A DNA stretch of 64,000 nt from Elgaria multicarinata webbii (lineage: Eukaryota; Chordata; Lepidosauria; Squamata; Anguidae), in NCBI RefSeq assembly GCF_023053635.1, contig NC_086172.1:66080681-66144680 (forward strand). Direction: 5' to 3'. Every line of letters starts with the position of its first letter. The stretch's first letter is position 1. Shown one piece after another: positions 38,901-48,469 of the stretch. A program made the translations under genes and the position numbers. Below the pieces are notes generated by a model. It worked only from the letters and a program-made list of their open reading frames with translations. It was not told the origin of the DNA and searched no databases.

Positions 38901-41166
38901 GGGTGGGTGGGAATTCCCTTCAGCATCACTTTAAAAAAAATATATTTCCTATTTCTGGTTTGAAAATAATGACAACCTGTGAGTGATTGGAGCTGCATGG
39001 GAGCAAGCGAGCAAGCGCATGGCCGCCTGCTCACCTGCTGCCACTGCCACTTTGTTTCCAGATTCCAAAGTAACCAGGAACGCCCCACGAACAACAAACC
39101 ATGGGTTAAAATTCTGTAAGAGTGCTGGGTTCTTACATCACAGAGCACAACCCAGGAACAGGGCATACCAGGGTTTCTTTGTAATCCAAAAAGAAAGTGG
39201 CAGGGGTGAACAGGAGGAAAGTAGTACGGCCACTCAGTCCCACATGACCCCAACTAGCTAAGGGTTGTTTAAGTGTAACCTGGGTCATTTTCTTTTATTT
39301 TTGCCATTTCCTTCACCATTGTTGTTGAGCTTACGTTGAAGTGCAGATCTCTTAAGTGGTGCTGTGTTGTTATGGGAAAGTCCCAATTTGAGGTCACTGT
39401 AATAAATGCTTCTGTGGATCATGAAGAAATAAGCAGAAACTTCTTGGTATTTTCAACTAAACTTTCTAATGTAGCCAGCCTCTTGTACTTGCTTCAAAAT
39501 CCTGACAGCATAAGTGTTTATTTTAGAAAATACCTGGCTTCTTGCTTTGAGGATTCCAGAGATTATTGAAATGGTTAAGTAATCTTATGTCTTATATTTG
39601 AAAAGGCCTGTGGTTTTCATTTCCAGAGGGTGCCTCCATATATGGTCTCCACTTCCTGACCCTTAAGCACTTATTGATCCTAAAATCCATTGCATTCCAT
39701 CCCAACTGTTTCTTCTCCACTTTTCCTTTTGCCTTTCACATTTCTGTTAATTTCAGACCTGAAACACAGAACTTCAGACACACAAATTTCTTCCTCTGGT
39801 TGTCTGTGCTTGTAACATTGGGATGGTTCACATGTCTCAGCAACCCAGAGCTTTTTTTAAAGCCCCGGCTTGCCATGAGCAAGCCAGCATGTTAGCGAAC
39901 ATGACATGATCGTTCCTGCTTGGCTCCTCCTGCCAGTGGGAACAGCTAAACAATACAAAGATTCTCTATCCCTGGCTTGGTTAGCAATACATCTGGCTTG
40001 TCTCGCTCCTGAAAAGCCAGAGTTGTAACCCAAGAACAAAGTCTGCGTTATGACTCTAGTTTGTTGGGGGAAGTTGCCTCTGAGAGGTGATGCGTATTCA
40101 GCACAGGACTGGCAGCATCAAAAACTAGTCTTGCTTAACATTTTGTGCAGTGGATGTATTTTTTGTAATAAAACATTGTGTGGTTGCACTTATCTGAGTT
40201 AGACAGGTAATACGTTGCTGGCATAGCAACGTACAATGGTCCATAGCTATCAAAAAGGTAGAAAATTGGGAGAGAGGAGAAGCGCCAGAGGGGTTGTTAC
40301 TCTAAAACTAATTTAGCCTTCTGAGTGGAAAAATTGGGAGGTAAATCAGTGTTTTTCCCTAATGATATTTACAGGAACACTGTTCATCTAAGCAGAGTTC
40401 CTCTGCCAGTTCAAAGAAGGGGAAGCTGTTGTCATCTTTAAAATGATATCATATTTCTTGTTGGGGATGCAGAACGGGGATGGTGGTCCCTTGAAGGCCT
40501 GTAATATCACCACCTTCAAGAGGCTAAGTTTATTCGAATTTTTCTTGGTCCTCTGATTTCTGTAATTTTGGGAAGTGTGAATTGTTTCCCTTCTTGTGGT
40601 TGTAACACTTATCTCTGTCTCACAGGTATTTTAAGTCTTCTGGAACATGGAGAAGAATACACGTTTTCTCTGCCATGCGCATATGCTCGGTCAATTTTGA
40701 CTGTCCCTTGGGTAGAACTGGGAGGAAAAGTCAGTGTTAATTGTGCAAAAACAGGATATTCTGCTAGTATTACTTTCCATACCAAGCCATTCTATGGTGG
40801 GAAGCTTCACCGGTAAATATTTCTTTTTGCAAGCGTTCTATGTAGTATAGGGCAAAACTTATTGTAAATCACTTTCTTATGGGAATGATGAATTTTAAAT
40901 TAACCTAGGAATAGAAATGCATGTTGTATCTACTGGTTTTGCTACTAACCTCAGTAGGTCACTTCGCCTCATCATTTCTCCTGAAAGCTTGGGATCTCTT
41001 CCGGCAGGCCTACCCAGTTGAATTTTAAGATGCTTTTTAATAATGTGCTGCTTTTAATAATGTATTACTTTTAAATGTTTTAATCAATTATATGTATTTT
41101 ATGGCGTTTGCATTTGTGTTGTACCCTGCCTCGATCCAGAGGGAGAGGCGGGTAACAAAGAAATAA

Positions 41167-41198
<32 letters not shown>

Positions 41199-43383
41199 AT
41201 GCAAAAGGAAGTTAAAACACTTTGTAAAATGCTTTTGATTCCAGCTGGAAAGTAATTTCAAGTAAAGCAACTTGTTAACAAGAAAATCTCCAGTTTTTAG
41301 TCAAAAGGGAAGGAGAGAGCAAACAACATTGAATGACTTGCCTCTCAGACGATAATAGTCTCAAAATATTACTCCACAGTGTGTTATTTCTTTAAAAACG
41401 ATGGAATAAAACGTTTTATTCCATCCTTCCTCCAAGGAGATCAGGGAGGCACAAAGGTCTCCCCCAACTTCATCTTATCATAACAAACAACTCTCTGAGG
41501 TAGGTTGGACTGAGAGAGTGTAATTGGCCACAAATTGCCAAATGAGCGTTATGACTCAGCAGAGATTTGAACTTGGGGCTCCCAGTCCTAGTCTGACACT
41601 ACTGGAGATACTCAGAACTTCACTTCACAATTTTTCAGGATCTAAAACCACCTTGCCCTGCTGGTTTAGAAATTTACCAAAGGTTTATTGAACTGTGACC
41701 CTTCTCAGAAAAGCGGTGGCAAGAGGGATCGAAGCTCTACTGTTGTTACTTCATCTCACAGATGTAGTATCAGAGGCAGTACACTTGTTGTTGGGGAACA
41801 CGGGTGTGAGGGTGCTGTTGCACCAAGTCTTGCTTGTGGTTCCCTGGTCGACAGCTGGTTGGCCACTGTGTGAACAGAGTGCTGGACTGAATGGACCCTT
41901 GGTCTGATCCAGCGTTGCTGCTCTTCTTATGTTCTTAAGAATTTGCATTGAGTCTTTGGATTAGTATTTGTCAGAGCTTTTGCATGGCTGTAAATACAAG
42001 AGAGAAGAAATGGTGCCATAATGATCCTGCTGCTAGTTGATAGTGCTATAACAAGTAGTGTGTTACAGATTTTGGAGAGACGCTTGTTGTTAAATATCCA
42101 ATCTATACTGAACAGTAATGCTGAGGCAGAAGTTGTCCTTTGACAACTTGAATAACATGATTCTCATTTGCTTGAGTTCTAATGTTAATTGCAGAGCCAC
42201 ATGCTTGAATCAAGGGAGTCTCTTTATGATCCCCTACATGAGATTAAGCAATGATTTTTAAAATGTGAATTGGCTGCAATATATAAAAGCCACAAGAGAT
42301 AAGAGTGCAAAAGTAATCAGAGGGCTCTTAGGTTATTATTTTCATTGCTTTTGAAAAACTTTTTAAACTCACTGCATGCTAAAATATTAGAAATTATTTT
42401 TTAAAAACAGCTTTGCAAATGGATCACAAGAGGTAGTCACCCAAATCCTGCTGTACTAGGACTTGCATGTATTCCTCTGTTTTAAACATGAATAACATGG
42501 TGTGAAATGTGATCTTATATGAATGCACAGAGTGCGCTAAGCTACCTAGTTTCACATCTTACTTTTAACTGCTGTTTTTTTAGTGTCACTGGTGAGGTGA
42601 AGCAGAACGCTACCAACACTGTGGTCTGTAGAGTGCAAGGTGAATGGAATAGTATCCTTGAATTCACCTATAACAATGGGGAGACAAAATGCATGGACTT
42701 GTCAAAACTGTCTGTGACTAGGAAACGAGTACGACCCATTGAGAAACAAGGGCCATTTGAGTCCAGGTGAGAGAAGCTCTGTTATGTTTTCATAATGACC
42801 TCTTATTGGATATCTACAAAGAGAGAGCGTGTTTCAAGATCCTGGAAAATATAACACTATTTTCAATGAAGCCCAATGCGTTTTGACCTTGATATCTTCT
42901 GGGGTCTTCTTCAGGGGCTACAAATAAAGTTGCTTTTTCTCGCATTCTCTCTCTGTAGTGGATGCTTTCCTGTTTGTCTACACTCATCATTTCCTTCTAC
43001 TGAATTCACTTTCAAATGGCTACAATTTTTCATTTGTGGGTTCCAACATATTATTTAAGTGAGAGGGAAAACCCTTGGGCCAGAAATGGTTGTAGGTAGA
43101 TCTTTTTGTCAATGTATTTGGCTGCCACTGGTTATGGATTAATTCTGCATTAACATTAACCGGTGATCCTGGTTTGCTTTTCCTTGTGACATTGAGTGGC
43201 TTTTTTTTTTTAGCAGCTATCTGGATATATCTGCTTGGAGTATACATTACCTACCTCTGTTCATACTTACGCCTTTTTGTCCTAGACTATTTAGCAATGC
43301 TTCTTGTTTAACGAGTGTCACTAAATAATTCTCCTCCTTGATCCTATTGTGCCTATTTTGCATACAAGGAGTAATTCATGTAT

Positions 43384-43422
<39 letters not shown>

Positions 43423-45625
43423 TTTTATTACATTTATATACCGCCCCCCAGCCGAAGCTTTCTGGGCGGTTTACAACAATTAAAAATAGTAATCATTAAA
43501 AGTATACAAATTTTTTAAAAAACATAAAAACAGTATAAAAACAACAACAGTATCCATTTAAAACAACAATTCTGGGGTCCATTAAAAACAAACTTAACGT
43601 TATTAAATGCTGCTTAAAATGCCTGGGAGAAGAGAAAGAAGAGAAATGTAGTAATGTTTACCAAGTATATCCAGTTGCTGACAATAGAACCTTTTTTTTT
43701 GTACCAGTTCATATTTATATGGGAAATGGAGGAATTTAAGAAGTGGGTTGCGGTCCCATATGTCTTACTCTTCAGTTGGGTAACAGATACATTCTAAACT
43801 GCCTTGAAAGTGCTTTCAGCCTTCCTCTGGACTCGTGGCACTTCCTTGTGCCTTTCAGTCCCCTTTTTGTTGATCTGAGAGGAGAGAAGGAAAATAGCTG
43901 TGAATTACTGTGACATGTGAAGTAGCCACAGGTTCGGGCATCTCACTGACCTGCTGAAGACCTTGAAATCAGTTGCACTTTTTTGATTCAGGAAACTGTG
44001 GCAGCATGTGACAGAGTCCCTGAGGGAAGGGGACATTGATAAGGCAACTGAGCATAAGAAAGCACTTGAAGAACGGCAGAGAAATGAGGAGCGGCTCCGG
44101 GCTGAGACAGGCACGCCGTGGCATACTAAGTACTTTGTTAAAGATGTAAGTAACTTAACAGAAGCTGAATGCTTAAAATGCTAGCCTGCTAACCCCTAAT
44201 GGAGTTGCTGCTCTGTGCTTCCCCTGGAGTAGGCTTATTAATCACTACTCTTACTTACCAACTCATGTATTGAGGACTGCTGTAAGGTATTTGGGTGATA
44301 GGGAGGTGTCTTCTAGTAGTCCATCTGGACGTATAAAAATATTATATACCTCTTTTTATTGCTTTGAATTGTGTTGTACTGTGCGTGTGCGCGTGTGCAA
44401 GACAAGAGAAAGCGGTAGAGATAGGGTGGGGTGGGGTGGTAGAGAGGGAGTGCTCTATGTTATCATGCAATATTGCAAACTCTGTCCAATTTGGGAACCG
44501 GTTTCGCCGCTTACTGACTTTTCCCATGGGTCAAAAACCTTCATAAGGAAAAAAACCCACTCTCAACAATATTATAAATTTAATGTCTCACTCATTGACC
44601 TGGTTGACGCGACTGCAAGTGTGGTTAACAAACCATGGTGGCTTGCTAACCTCGCCATGCATGCTGGCAGATTTTTCTTAATTATCTTCACTAGCGCAGC
44701 TTGGCGTGTCGTCTCAACCTGGGCAGCATGGCTTGTTTGAGAGGGCAGCAACCCGTGGCTACTTTCCCTCACTGCTATCATGTGAACCAGCCCACCCTTC
44801 CCTTTAAATACAGAGCGCTTCACAAGCTGCCTCAGATTGCCTCCTGTGTAGAAAGCCTTGACCACGTAGCTTTGATTTGGCTCCTTCTTCATAGTAATAA
44901 AAGTTAAGGAGGATTTTGAAACAGTCCCGTATGGTAGGGTCCGTATTATCCTCGTATTGCTGATGCGAGATGAGGGGGTGATGGAGGCAGAGAGTGTAAC
45001 TTGTCTAATGCCCTCGTTGAGTTTGAGGCTGAGATGGGATCTGAATGACTGACTTCCTGGCTTGACTTCTAGCCAAAGTGCAGCACTAGCTCTAGTGCCG
45101 CAAGTGAAGGTCCAAAATAGGCACAGAAATCATGCTTTTTTGTTATGCATTATGGTGAGTGAAATGAATCTCAAAGCTTCAGACTACACACTGGCTCAGT
45201 GCAAATGTAATGAGAAGCCATTGTTTCTTGCTCTATCATAGCAGCTATAAGAACGAAGCATGGTGAACCTTTCACAGCCCCCCTTCCCCGCTCCTCTCTT
45301 GCATCCATGAGGAGGAGATCTTAGTGTTGCTCTCAAACTAGCCACAGTTCCCCGTAACGTCCAAACACTTGCAGCTTAATTGAAGCTTTGAACTGTTGTT
45401 TTAGATCCTATGGCTGTGTTCAGTCTCTTAGCAGCAGAGTACAGAGCGAGATACAGTTTGGTGCTTAAGACAACTAGCATTTACCATTGAATTTACATGG
45501 AAAATTATTCTTCAACTGTGTAAACTTGTTCTCTATTTGAATTTCAGGGCGATGGCTGGGTTTATTATAATCCCCTTTGGAAAAGGTTGCCTGCTGTACA
45601 AAATCAAGAAGTGGACACAAACTAG
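19755..45625 (+). CDS. OSBPL11: Oxysterol-binding protein-related protein 11 (ORP11), coding exons 2-13
   Basis: ORP11 is a cytosolic lipid-transfer protein. It pairs with ORP9 and exchanges phosphatidylserine and PI4P at ER-Golgi contacts (known of the family). Twelve exons joined by GT-AG introns give an open frame of 697 residues plus the stop; human ORP11, as remembered, is about 747 residues, the difference being exon 1. Numbering from the first whole codon of exon 2: PH domain about 5-105, Ser-rich linker and helical dimerisation region about 110-235, acidic stretch about 285-310, ORD about 330-690. The ORD holds [12 protein letters not shown] (from residue 392) and the family signature EQVSHHPP (453-460; 37797-37820). 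No FFAT motif is visible, as expected for ORP11, which relies on ORP9 for ER tethering. The sequence matches OSBPL11 far better than OSBPL10 from memory (for example [18 protein letters not shown] and [11 protein letters not shown]). Exon 1 lies upstream of the window. No break was seen in any exon. Confidence 0.97.
20300..20381. mobile_element. Palindromic MITE, family C (complete, 82 bp)
   Basis: Starts GCAATCCTATA and ends TATAGGATTGC. The inner arms CTACTCAGAAGTAAG and CTTACTCCTAGTTAAG keep the palindrome. Lies in intron 2 of OSBPL11. Confidence 0.8.
20505..20577. repeat. (CA)n(GA)n compound simple repeat
   Basis: About 24 bp of CA followed directly by about 49 bp of GA. The apparent reading frame of repeated Arg-Glu through it is not a gene. 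Confidence 0.95.
22566..22741 (+). CDS. OSBPL11: OSBPL11 exon 3 (core of PH domain)
   Basis: 176 bp between acceptor ctacag and donor gtagga. It encodes [20 protein letters not shown] through GEQYKLR, nearly identical to human ORP11 as remembered. These strands form the phosphoinositide-facing part of the PH domain that directs ORP11 to Golgi and late-endosomal membranes. Confidence 0.97.
23745..23770. repeat. (ATAC)n simple repeat
   Basis: Tandem tetranucleotide in OSBPL11 intron 3. Confidence 0.9.
23863..23910. repeat. (TC)n simple repeat
   Basis: 48 bp pyrimidine dinucleotide run, directly followed by a CR1 3' end. Confidence 0.95.
23930..24017 (+). mobile_element. CR1 LINE 3' terminus
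   Basis: GGGTTGAACTAGATGGCCTT, CTTCCAACTCTGC and the CR1 terminal octamer repeat ATTCTATGATTCTATGA. Confidence 0.9.
25388..25467 (+). CDS. OSBPL11: OSBPL11 exon 4 (end of PH domain)
   Basis: 80 bp, acceptor taatccag and donor gtattg. It encodes [20 protein letters not shown] and ends EAIGK. This is the C-terminal PH helix with its invariant Trp (HWVSRL). Confidence 0.96.
25500..25602. mobile_element. hAT-type palindromic MITE, family A variant
   Basis: ATGGCCCTCCAGATGTGGTT and GGACTGCAGCTCCCAG, with the inverse AAAACATCTGGAGGGCACC. It lies only about 40 bp after exon 4 of OSBPL11. Confidence 0.75.
27215..27394 (+). CDS. OSBPL11: OSBPL11 exon 5 (Ser-rich linker)
   Basis: 180 bp (60 codons, phase 0 at both ends), acceptor ttcaccag and donor gttagt. 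It begins [14 protein letters not shown] and ends PDHLIDVRE. The linker after the PH domain is rich in Ser and Arg-X-X-Ser motifs, so it could be phosphorylated. The middle ([21 protein letters not shown]) differs from human while both ends are conserved. Confidence 0.96.
27957..28264. mobile_element. Long palindromic MITE (about 300 bp)
   Basis: The ends TTACATGATCACTGCAGC and GCTGCAGTGATCATGTGAA are inverted repeats, as is an inner pair (GGCATTTTGAATATT near 28033 and AATATTCAAAATGGCC near 28186). CCATGG-like AACCCAC motifs fill the arms. In OSBPL11 intron 5. Confidence 0.65.
30073..30274 (+). CDS. OSBPL11: OSBPL11 exon 6 (helical dimerisation region)
   Basis: 202 bp, acceptor gtctgtag and donor gtgagt. 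It encodes [13 protein letters not shown] through QQKGSLSTG, including [20 protein letters not shown], a predicted amphipathic helical stretch between PH and ORD. The region between PH and ORD is what joins ORP11 to ORP9 in the literature. One of the best-conserved parts of the protein here. Confidence 0.96.
31290..31535. mobile_element. Palindromic MITE, probable
   Basis: Contains the near-perfect inner palindrome GGTGGTTAACAAGCCACC / ATGGCTTATTAACCACC and outer TGTTGTGTGATCATGG-like arms. In OSBPL11 intron 6. The boundaries are approximate. Confidence 0.5.
31720..32150 (+). mobile_element. L2-type LINE 3' end, decayed
   Basis: GGAAAGGGCCTTTTCTGTAG (RAFSVA-like codons), GGGTTAAGAAACTCTTCTTC, an AT-rich 3'UTR, then CCCAAGGGCATTTGCAAGTT and GGGCGGTATATACG before a short tail. 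Confidence 0.7.
33131..33276 (+). CDS. OSBPL11: OSBPL11 exon 7 (variable linker)
   Basis: 146 bp, acceptor gcttcag and donor gtaagg. It encodes [20 protein letters not shown] and ends DSSQLTR. The start matches human (TTIEWLEPKISL in memory); the second half is a low-constraint polar linker with several substitutions. Confidence 0.95.
34619..34742. mobile_element. Palindromic MITE, family B (complete)
   Basis: The outer arms ATGCAAGTTTAGAC and GTCCACATCTGCATAGGATT, the inner arms AAAAATGTCCTACAACTC and AATTGTAGGACATTTTT, and the centre CAGCCAGCCATGCTAAGCTG make almost the whole 124 bp one hairpin. In OSBPL11 intron 7. Confidence 0.75.
36346..36486 (+). CDS. OSBPL11: OSBPL11 exon 8 (acidic stretch and entry to ORD)
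   Basis: 141 bp (47 codons), acceptor ttgctag and donor gtaagt. It opens [16 protein letters not shown], a strongly acidic run, then [20 protein letters not shown], the helix leading into the ORD. Confidence 0.96.
36776..36965. mobile_element. Palindromic MITE rich in TAACCCA / TGGGTTA
   Basis: Repeated inverted pairs such as GATAACCCATTGTGGGTTATC and ATCATGGGTTATTGTGTCATC. In OSBPL11 intron 8. The boundaries are approximate. Confidence 0.6.
37092..37153. mobile_element. hAT-type MITE, family A, right half only
   Basis: GCTAATGGGAGTTGAAATCC, then AAAACATCTGGGGGTCACC. Confidence 0.6.
37434..37932 (+). CDS. OSBPL11: OSBPL11 exon 9 (ORD core with OSBP signature)
   Basis: 499 bp, the longest exon; acceptor cattgcag and donor gtgagt. 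It runs from [20 protein letters not shown] to GVTMVGEG and carries [12 protein letters not shown] and the signature EQVSHHPP with its paired His residues, which bind the PI4P head group in this family. Between them lies a Ser/Glu-rich loop (about 37670-37770, with SSSQSLSEQ and SEESQDQ) that differs from the human loop. Confidence 0.98.
38172..38232. repeat. 34-bp tandem duplication
   Basis: The unit beginning CCTGGTTCGAGTATTATTTG occurs twice, 34 bp apart, nearly identical, so it is recent. In OSBPL11 intron 9. Confidence 0.85.
38359..38530. mobile_element. Palindromic MITE, family D (TAGGGTGACC ends)
   Basis: The exact 10-bp ends TAGGGTGACC and GGTCACCCTA extend into longer imperfect arms (AGGACAGGGCTCCTG and CAGGAGCCCTGCCCT). 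The centre holds GGTGTCATTTGTATGCATGC. A rearranged relative in the opposite orientation is at 55007-55190. Confidence 0.8.
38612..38750. mobile_element. hAT-type MITE, family A, diverged
   Basis: GAAGCCTTCTGCAACCTAGC, CTTCCGTCATCC and the inverse GTGATGGGAGTTTTAGCCC. Confidence 0.6.
40626..40812 (+). CDS. OSBPL11: OSBPL11 exon 10 (ORD)
   Basis: 187 bp, acceptor tctcacag and donor gtaaat. It encodes [20 protein letters not shown] through [13 protein letters not shown] beta-barrel strands essentially identical to human. The Arg codon is split with exon 11. Confidence 0.97.
41030..41197 (+). mobile_element. L2-type LINE tail, CCCGCCT subfamily
   Basis: CTGCCTCGATCCAGAGGGAG then AGGCGGGTAAC and an (ATT)n tail of about 36 bp. 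In OSBPL11 intron 10. Confidence 0.8.
41405..41590 (-). mobile_element. MIR-like SINE, diverged
   Basis: CTCTCTGAGGTAGGTTGGAC, GGCCACAAATTGCC and GCAGAGATTTGAACTTGGGG follow the order of the copy at 18250-18498. Confidence 0.7.
41752..41938 (+). mobile_element. CR1-type LINE 3' fragment
   Basis: Ends in CTGGACTGAATGGACCCTTG, GTCTGATCCAGC and CTTCTTATGTTCTTA, as at 14361-14530. Confidence 0.8.
42584..42766 (+). CDS. OSBPL11: OSBPL11 exon 11 (ORD)
   Basis: 183 bp, acceptor ttttttag and donor gtgaga. It encodes [20 protein letters not shown] through EKQGPFES. The EKQ...ESR segment near its end is conserved in ORDs and contributes PI4P-phosphate contacts in family structures. VTGEVK replaces VTAEVK of human. 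Confidence 0.96.
43379..43634 (-). mobile_element. L2-type LINE 3' end
   Basis: A long (ATTT)n tail, ATACCGCCCCCCAGCCGAAG, then GGGCGGTTTACAACAATTAA and AT-rich 3'UTR. In OSBPL11 intron 11, about 360 bp before exon 12. Confidence 0.85.
43992..44145 (+). CDS. OSBPL11: OSBPL11 exon 12 (C-terminal helices of ORD)
   Basis: 154 bp, acceptor gattcag and donor gtaagt. It encodes [20 protein letters not shown], then a charged helix ([15 protein letters not shown]) and [10 protein letters not shown]. Best seen by matching the human segment RLWKNVTDSLRESEIDKATE. Confidence 0.95.
44590..44800. mobile_element. Palindromic MITE, probable
   Basis: GGTTAACAAACCATGGTGGC with flanking CTGGTTGACGCGACTGC and ATCATGTGAACCAGCCCACC suggests another member of the group at 27957 and 31290. 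Confidence 0.4.
45548..45625 (+). CDS. OSBPL11: OSBPL11 exon 13 (last codons and stop)
   Basis: 78 coding bp after acceptor atttcag: [20 protein letters not shown], then EVDTN and a TAG stop at 45623-45625. GDGWVY..PLWK is the invariant end of ORP10/ORP11; the residues after it vary between species. The exon continues into the 3'UTR. Confidence 0.95.
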   Translation, partial: GDGWVYYNPLWKRLPAVQNQEVDTN

Positions 45626-47310
45626 ATGGCATTTCTTCAAAATTATTCATCTCTTTTATCTAATCCCCACAACTTCCAAAATGCTGTATCTCACTAAGAG
45701 TCCTTTGGGATTTTTTTATACAATTGCACAAAATTAAATAAGCATAAAGGAATAAAACTACTAGGGCACTTTAAAGTTGCAGAAAATCAAAAGGTAGAGA
45801 GAGAACCTTGCCAGGTATATCTCCCCCCCACCCCCCTCAAAAAACATTTTATATGGCGCTCAAGATTTTATCTGAACTGTATATTGTGTTCTTTCTAAGC
45901 ACACTCTACTACTGCAAAAGCTGCCTAAGATGTGTTTGGTTTTTTTAAAAAAACAAAACGACTCCATCTAGAAGCAGTGGCATTCAGAGCTGTTTTGCCC
46001 AAGTGGATTTACCTCTGGGGTAACACCTGAACAGTGTTTCAGAATCTGTGCTTCAGTTTCCACTCATTTCTGAATTACTCAGTGCCCATTTAAAGAGGAA
46101 AACACCTTTTGCTGCTCTGAAATAACCTCGCTGAATATCTTGAAGAAGAAGCTTTTCATAAGTTTGACCTTGGAATCAGTGTTACGAACCATCTGGATCA
46201 GGACTTGGCACTACTTCTTAAAATTATTCTTCGAAAGCAATGAGTGCATGGCTGTGGAAGAATGAGGGACTCCTGTAAGCCACACCTTTTCTTTTCTTTT
46301 TTAAAGCATTCTAAAATAGATTAGAATTGTAACTATATTCCCCTTCCCCGAAAGAGCTGAGTGGAGAGCAATGTGGGGCAAGGGGTAAAAATCAGAACAA
46401 TTTTCAGCTACACATTCCCCTCTCCCACCCCACCCCAGCGTCATTTCCTTAGCAAACTGCTCATAATTGCTTCATGCTGTAAATACCATGAAGATGTTCC
46501 ATCTCTTTAAAGACCAAGGCCTAGATGAAAAAAGAAAAGTATTAATTTCCTTCAACTCTCTGCCCCCCTTTCTCTTTGGATCATTTCTGGGACAGAGTCC
46601 GGACTGTCCTAGGCAAGTAATTTCATTTGTCTTCTCTTTATGTTCAAAGTCCAACATCTGTACGTTCCCACGGAGTACAAAGACTGTCACTTTGTTTTTT
46701 CTATAGTACCTGAAAAGGCTTGTTTTTTGCTATGGGACTGCATTCATAACCAAATGCAATCTGATATCAGGAAACCATGTTCAGGTAAAATGTCCCTTGT
46801 TTTTTATGATACAGATATTTTATTGAAATCTAAGAATTGCTGGCAATTAAGAATAGTACTGATTTATGGCTTTCATTCTTGTTGTTACTACAAGCTACCT
46901 TAATTTTTCTAAGAGTGGTGCCTTACTCTGTTTCTTCTGATGTAGTCTTCCAATCAGTGTATATACCATAATCTGTCACCTTCTGGTTTTGTCAACAGTG
47001 GGGCTTCTCCCTACCATCATGAAAACTTACGAACTGTGTGTGTGCTGGTCAAGTGTTTTTATTTTATTTTTCTTCCATATTAAGGGAAATATTGGAATGC
47101 ATCCAAGAGTGGTTGACTAACAATACTCATTTTCCACAAAGGCTGAAAAGCGTGCAGAGAAAAGAAGTTTGGGGTTTTATGCACACGTGTTCAGATTCCC
47201 TTGTACATTTTTTTTGCTGTGAAATGCACTGAAATCTTAATGCGAGCAGTGTACAATTCCATGTGTAAGAAATGGAGAGGAAAGGAAATAAAGCTACCAA
47301 AAGGAACTGT
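45626..47310 (+). other. OSBPL11: OSBPL11 3' untranslated region (probable)
   Basis: Follows the stop codon directly. No open frame of interest and few recognisable repeats, in contrast with the introns, which fits a transcribed 3'UTR. An early AATAAA lies at 45751-45756 and a later one at 47287-47292, followed by a T/G-rich stretch. The end is inferred. Confidence 0.6.
47287..47292 (+). terminator. OSBPL11: Candidate poly(A) signal of OSBPL11
   Basis: AATAAA followed within about 20-40 bases by a GT-rich stretch (tgtttgttttgtctg), the usual arrangement of a cleavage site. The alternative AATAAA at 45751-45756 would give a very short 3'UTR. Confidence 0.55.
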
Positions 47311-47762
47311 TTGTTTTGTCTGCTTTCATAGTAATGAGATGATCAATGCTGATTGAATATTAGGCTTCATTATCTTAAAACCAACCTTCCAGTTCAGAAT
47401 CTAGAGGCTTTTTAAGAGTCCTGAAAATCCTTGCTCCAAACCCTCTCTTAATACATACACAGAGAAATTTGTCCACCATCTAATAACTGCTGCTTCAGAA
47501 TAATTTGTTGTTTAAGCAGTTCTCACTATACTTCTAGAGCGTAAACTAAGGCGGGACTCCAAAGTGATGCACAGGGCCAGGATTTTTGAGTACCCTCTCT
47601 CCCCTTCCACATGAGTTCCTTAGGCCTCCCTAAAAACCATTCATAAATGACAGGACACTTTGGCATCTAAGATAGTGTCAAGGGGGTTGCAACAGGAATC
47701 ACATCAGGTAGCATTTCTGTGCGTTAGGCACAGGCTTAAGATTGCAACCCTTAGCACACCTG

Positions 47763-48050
47763 AATCATAGAATAGTAGAGTTGGAAGGGTCCCCATAAGG
47801 CCATCAAGTCCAACCCCTTGCTCATTGCAGGAATCCACCTCAAAGCATACCTGACAGGTGGTTGACCAGCTGCCTCTTGAATGCCTCCAGTGTGGGAGAG
47901 CCCACAACCTCCCTAGGTAACTGGTTCCATTGTCGTACTGCTCTAACAGTCAGGAAGTTTTTCCTGATGTCCAGCCGGAATCTGGCTTCCTGTAACTTGA
48001 ACCCATTATTCCGTGTCCTGCACTCTGGGAGGATCGAGAAGAGAACCTGG
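47763..48050 (-). mobile_element. CR1 LINE 3' end
   Basis: On the + strand it opens AATCATAGAATAGTAGAGTT and GGAAGGGTCCCCATAAGG, with CCAACCCCTTGCTC, GTCAGGAAGTTTTTCCTGAT and CCGTGTCCTGCACTC further on: the CR1 3'UTR and last codons reversed. It lies between the two converging genes. Confidence 0.92.
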
Positions 48051-48469
48051 AACTTGTTCTACTGAAATCATTATGACTTATTTGAAGTACGTATGTTTTA
48101 AGAACATGATGAAAGATGCTGGCTCTTGTAGAAATCTGGCATTATCTCTTTGGTTAGGTAAAATGTGGGATCTGGCTGAGATAGAGAAAATATCCTCTCT
48201 AATTGATATTGGAGAAGGAAGATTGCAGAAGGCACATCAAGAGTTGGGTGGCAGACCCAACGTGGTATTGATAACGGTTTCTTTAGCTCTTTGAGTGAAG
48301 CAACAAAATCGTTCAAGCATTGTAAGCGTATTAGAAAATGTAATTTTAAAGAAGAATAAGCAAGTTCAGCTTTTACCCTATTAACACCTAATAGTTCTGT
48401 CGATTTCTGGTGTGATCCAGTGATAGACTAGGGTCTCTATGCCTTACCCCTCATAAAAATGAAAGTTGA

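Larger units (their letters stand above)
37933..40625 (+). other. OSBPL11: OSBPL11 intron 9 and the other OSBPL11 introns
   Basis: Intron 9 is entered here as the example. Intron extents are: 2, 19824-22565; 3, 22742-25387; 4, 25468-27214; 5, 27395-30072; 6, 30275-33130; 7, 33277-36345; 8, 36487-37433; 9, 37933-40625; 10, 40813-42583; 11, 42767-43991; 12, 44146-45547. All are GT-AG. Apart from repeats listed separately they contain no coding sequence I could support. Introns 3 and 7 are nearly repeat-free to the eye apart from simple repeats, a CR1 end and one MITE. Intron 9 also shows weak palindromic MITE traces around 39070-39290 and 39820-40050. Confidence 0.8.

Noticed and set aside
19755-45625. 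The + strand gene is OSBPL10
   Set aside because: PH, linker and C-terminal segments match ORP11 wording ([27 protein letters not shown]) rather than ORP10 (YFVLDFEAGILQYF).
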